Origin: Massilistercora timonensis
GTDB lineage: Bacteria; Bacillota; Clostridia; Lachnospirales; Lachnospiraceae
DNA: 64,000 nt
Direction: 5' to 3'
NCBI RefSeq assembly: GCF_900312975.1
Contig: NZ_LT990039.1
Coordinates: 1,054,001 to 1,118,000, forward strand
The position numbers and the translations under genes are program-made. Below the pieces are notes generated by a model. It was not told the origin of the DNA. It did not search any database and saw only the letters and a list, made by a program, of their open reading frames with translations. Below, piece by piece: positions 61,345-64,000 of this stretch (positions within the stretch are counted from its first letter, which is position 1; each line of letters begins with the position of its first letter).

Positions 61345-62985
61345 ATCTACTAAATTCTCCTTTCTTTGGCTTCTCTGCGCCAGTTTCTGAAATACCAGTT
61401 TCGCGATCATGTTGGTAAACAGGATCAGCAAAGATAAGATAAAGATCTCGTTATATTTGTTAAAGTACTGCAACTCCTTGATCTTGGTGGTGATCACCAT
61501 GGTCCTGGTGCCTGCCAGGAAGATCACGGCGCTTACCGTCACCATGGCGTTGACAAAGTAGTAGCTGAACACCTCGATCAGAGTGGTCATGGCGTTTGGC
61601 GTCACCACCCGCAGGATGGTCTTGGCCCAGTTGTCTCCCATAAGCATGGCCGTGGTCTCCCAGGACGCGTTCATCTTGGACAGGGAGTTCTTCATCATCA
61701 GGTACGGTGTCGAGAAGAAATGCACCATATTACAGATGATCAGGATGGCAAAGGTGTTCTGCAGGGAAGTCCCGGAGAAGCAGAACAGGTATGCCAGACC
61801 GATGACCATGCCCGGGATGGTGTTGGTCACAAGGGCAATGCTCTCGATCACCCCTTTTATCCGGGAATGGACCGTGCTCCTGGCGGTGATAAGCGCCGCC
61901 CCGTAGGACATCAGGGTGCCGATCAGCGCAGTGGCAAAGGCCACCATCAGCGAGTTGGTGTATACGCTGGACAGCGTGTAATCCGAGAAGACCGCATTTA
62001 CATGCTCCAGCGTAAATTCCATCCGGTAGGGCCATTCATCCACAAAGGGCACCACGAAGATCACCAGGAATACAGACAGCACCGCTGCCAGGATAACGCC
62101 GCTTCCCAGGCCGCACACCCAGTCCCGCACCTTTCCCTTCTTCAGCTCGATCTGGGAGATCCGGTTGTAGCGCACGTTGTACCGCTCCAGAATGGTCAGC
62201 ACCGTGATACTGACAATGGACGGGACCAGCATGATCAGCGCCACCACCGCGCCGTTTCCAAAGTTAGGCACGCTTCCCAGCATTTCCGTATAGAGGACGC
62301 TTGCCACCACCTCAAAGCTTCCGCCCACCGACGCCGGGATCCCGAAGTCGGTAAAGCACAGGAAGAAGGTCTGGATAAAGGAAGTGGCCAGGGTTCCCAG
62401 AAGCGGCCGCAGGATGGTCATACGGAAGGTCTGGAAGGGGGAGTCCCCCATCAGCCGGGACACGATCATAAATTTCTTATCGATGTACCCCATGGTGTTG
62501 TGGATCAGCATGAAGGAAATGGGCAGGGTATAGATCACGTAGCCCATCAGCAATCCATTGAATCCGTAAATGTCAAAAAACTGTCTCCCAAAGAGCTGGG
62601 TGAGAAGCCCCTGCTTGCCAAAGGAATAGATGATGGCAAACCCATAAGTGATGGTGGGGATCAGCATAGGCAGTACCGCCGCCTTTGTGATCAGATTTTT
62701 CACTCCCCGATTCACATTGGTATAGTGAACCGTGTAGGCAAGGAAAAAGGCCAGTACCGTGGTCAGCACCGCGCTGCACCCAGAGATCAGGAAACTATTT
62801 CCCAGCGCCTTCTGGAAATCCCCGCTTCCCAGGATCTCCCGGTAGTTGGCCAGGGTGAAGCCCGCCGATCCGTCCAGCACCAGGGATTTCATCAGGATCT
62901 GCACCATGGGCACTGCCAGGAAGGCCGCGAAGAAGATTGCCAGCACAGTAAAAATCATCTTAATCTCTCTGTTTTTCTTCTGCAT
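61345..62985 (-). CDS. ABC transporter permease, two-domain (2-AEP uptake)
   Basis: About 547 codons encode two tandem binding-protein-dependent permease domains, each of about six helices, with EAA-like loops DKKFMIVSRLMGDSPFQTFRMTILRPLLG (first half) and MNASWETTAMLMGDNWAKTILRVVTPNA (second half). This matches the fused PhnU/V type. No stop codon separates it from the lipoprotein gene: the frame passes through the ribosome-binding site into the lipoprotein ATG. Either the two are translated as one protein or the stop was lost. Confidence 0.85.
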
Positions 62986-62997
62986 GGTTCTTCTCCT

Positions 62998-63768
62998 CTA
63001 TGACACCTGGACCTGCTGCTGAAAATGAGAGGCGAACAGGGTGTAAATGTTGTTCTTCTTGATCTCCAGCTGGTTCAGAATGAATTTCCGGACAAAATTG
63101 TCGCCCGGTGTGTTGATGATCTCCTCCGGCTTCCCAAACTGGGCGATCTCGCCTTCATTGATGATCATCACCCGGTCAGAGAGGGTCAGGGCCTCCTCCG
63201 GATCGTGGGTCACGATGATGGTGGTCAGGTGATACTCCTTGGCGATGGTCTTGATCCGGTCTTTAATGGACTCTTTGATCACCCCGTCCAGGGCGCTTAA
63301 AGGCTCGTCCAGGAGCAGGATCCTGGGCTTCATCACCATGGTCCTTGCCAGCGCCACCCTCTGCTTCTGCCCGCCGGAGAGCTGGCCGATCCGCTTATTC
63401 AGATGCTCCTCCAGCCCCAGCAGGTGGATCAGGTCTTCCACCTCTTCTCTGGAAGAGATTGTGGGGTTGTTCCGCAGCCCGTAGGTGATGTTCTGCCGCA
63501 CATTCAGATTGGGGAACAGGGCGTAATCCTGAAATACAATATTAAATCCCCGCTTCTCCATGGGCACCCGGGTCATGTCCTCTCCATTAAAAAGGATCTG
63601 CCCCTCGTCCGCATCCAGGATCCCCAGGATCAGATTCAGAAGGGTGGTCTTCCCGCAGCCGGAAGGACCAAGGATCGAGACGATCTCGCCGTCTGCGATG
63701 GCAAGGCTGATATCTTTTAGCACCGGCGTCCCGTCAAAACTTTTCTTCACATTTTTCAACTCTAACAT
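62998..63768 (-). CDS. ABC transporter ATP-binding protein (2-AEP uptake)
   Basis: A 256-residue ATPase with Walker A GPSGCGKTT, Q-loop VFQDYALFP, signature LSGGQKQR, Walker B ILLLDEP and the switch His in VTHDPEEAL. It is the first gene of the phosphonate operon and powers the permease downstream. It resembles PhnT/spermidine-type ATPases. Confidence 0.92.
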   Translation of the reverse strand: MLELKNVKKSFDGTPVLKDISLAIADGEIVSILGPSGCGKTTLLNLILGILDADEGQILFNGEDMTRVPMEKRGFNIVFQDYALFPNLNVRQNITYGLRNNPTISSREEVEDLIHLLGLEEHLNKRIGQLSGGQKQRVALARTMVMKPRILLLDEPLSALDGVIKESIKDRIKTIAKEYHLTTIIVTHDPEEALTLSDRVMIINEGEIAQFGKPEEIINTPGDNFVRKFILNQLEIKKNNIYTLFASHFQQQVQVS

Positions 63769-63852
63769 TCCTCATTAACTCCTTTTCAGTCGTCTGTCAG
63801 CGTTTTTCATTTTCCATCTTTCACCGGAGCTCTTTCCGCTCCGGACACCTGC

Positions 63853-63858
63853 ATTATA
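63853..63858 (-). promoter_or_regulatory. -10 box of the phosphonate operon
   Basis: TATAAT on the minus strand about 85 bases before the ATPase start. No clear -35 is seen. The intergenic region also holds the terminator of the next gene. Confidence 0.45.
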
Positions 63859-63885
63859 GCAACCTGTTTTTCCATTTTTCTATCA

Positions 63886-63933
63886 ACAAAAAATCAAGCC
63901 TGTGTAAAGGGAATGCAAACTTTACACAGGCTT
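63886..63933 (-). terminator. Terminator of the gene at the right edge
   Basis: On the minus strand AAGCCTGTGTAAAG pairs with CTTTACACAGGCTT and is followed by GATTTTTTG. Confidence 0.8.
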
Positions 63934-63957
63934 AACACATTTTCTCATGTAGAAAAT

Positions 63958-64000
63958 CTACCGTTTTCGCTCCGGGTACGCTTTCTCCCGGACCACCTTC
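63958..64000 (-). CDS. C-terminal end of a gene running off the window
   Basis: An open frame ends KVVREKAYPERKR and a TAG at 63958-63960, followed by the terminator at 63886-63933. The protein cannot be identified from 13 residues. Confidence 0.45.
   Translation of the reverse strand, partial: KVVREKAYPERKR

Overview
The window looks like the chromosome of a gut Firmicute, most likely a Lachnospiraceae. It has a moderately high G+C core with Clostridia-type gene order, lysine synthesis through LL-diaminopimelate aminotransferase (dapL, dapF, dapB), a YlmC/YmxH-type sporulation protein beside nrdR, a TM1266-type hydrogenase regulator, an A-type flavoprotein, and a large composite conjugative element carrying tet(W). 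The species cannot be fixed from the sequence alone.

Left chromosomal flank (1-20.1 kb). An M19 dipeptidase / D-serine ammonia-lyase / small Cys protein operon is followed by a small gene with an in-frame UGA, a SECIS-like hairpin and a CxxU motif: a probable selenoprotein. Next come an AI-2E family permease, a DUF368 polyprenyl-phosphate translocase, a diguanylate cyclase with an ECF-S-like membrane sensor, a DUF4234 protein, dapL-dapF, pduL, a TM1266 / flavodiiron / exoIII / truA / nrdR / ylmC run, a divergent carbamate kinase, a SulP transporter, tRNA-Pro and dapB. Then there is about 520 bp of nested inverted repeats, a decayed Rpn nuclease gene and a small-RNA-like unit.

Mobile region (20.1-57.0 kb). 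A composite integrative element of about 36.9 kb sits in a tRNA-Ser(CGA) gene and splits it at the anticodon arm. The 5' half is at 20067-20107, the 3' half at 57038-57083, and the shared core is CTCGAAAT. The element carries its own complete tRNA-Ser(CGA) just inside the left end. It is a mosaic: a truncated tyrosine integrase; a serine-recombinase segment with a leader-controlled RlmN/Cfr-family methylase; a mobilization module (relaxase, MobC, RepA, DnaC) with a truncated recombinase; a MATE/PPK2 fragment that looks chromosomal; a tyrosine-integrase IME; a tet(W) cassette; and a serine-recombinase IME inserted exactly within virD4. That last IME carries an RlmA-like 23S rRNA methylase behind its own leader peptide. 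Three relaxases are present, but the type IV secretion genes are missing, so the element could at most be mobilized in trans.

Two rRNA-modifying methylase genes, about 29 kb apart in different nested elements, are each preceded by an eight-residue leader peptide ending in an Arg-x-Arg motif (MLHSMRIR and MVTFMRLR). These resemble the macrolide-arrest leaders of ermD and msr(SA). I infer that both genes are drug-inducible; together with tet(W) they make this a ribosome-protection island.

Right chromosomal flank (57.1-64 kb). A ferredoxin-type aldo/keto reductase is followed by a complete 2-aminoethylphosphonate operon: ABC ATPase, two-domain permease, lipoprotein, PhnW and PhnX. The permease reads in frame into the lipoprotein without a stop codon.
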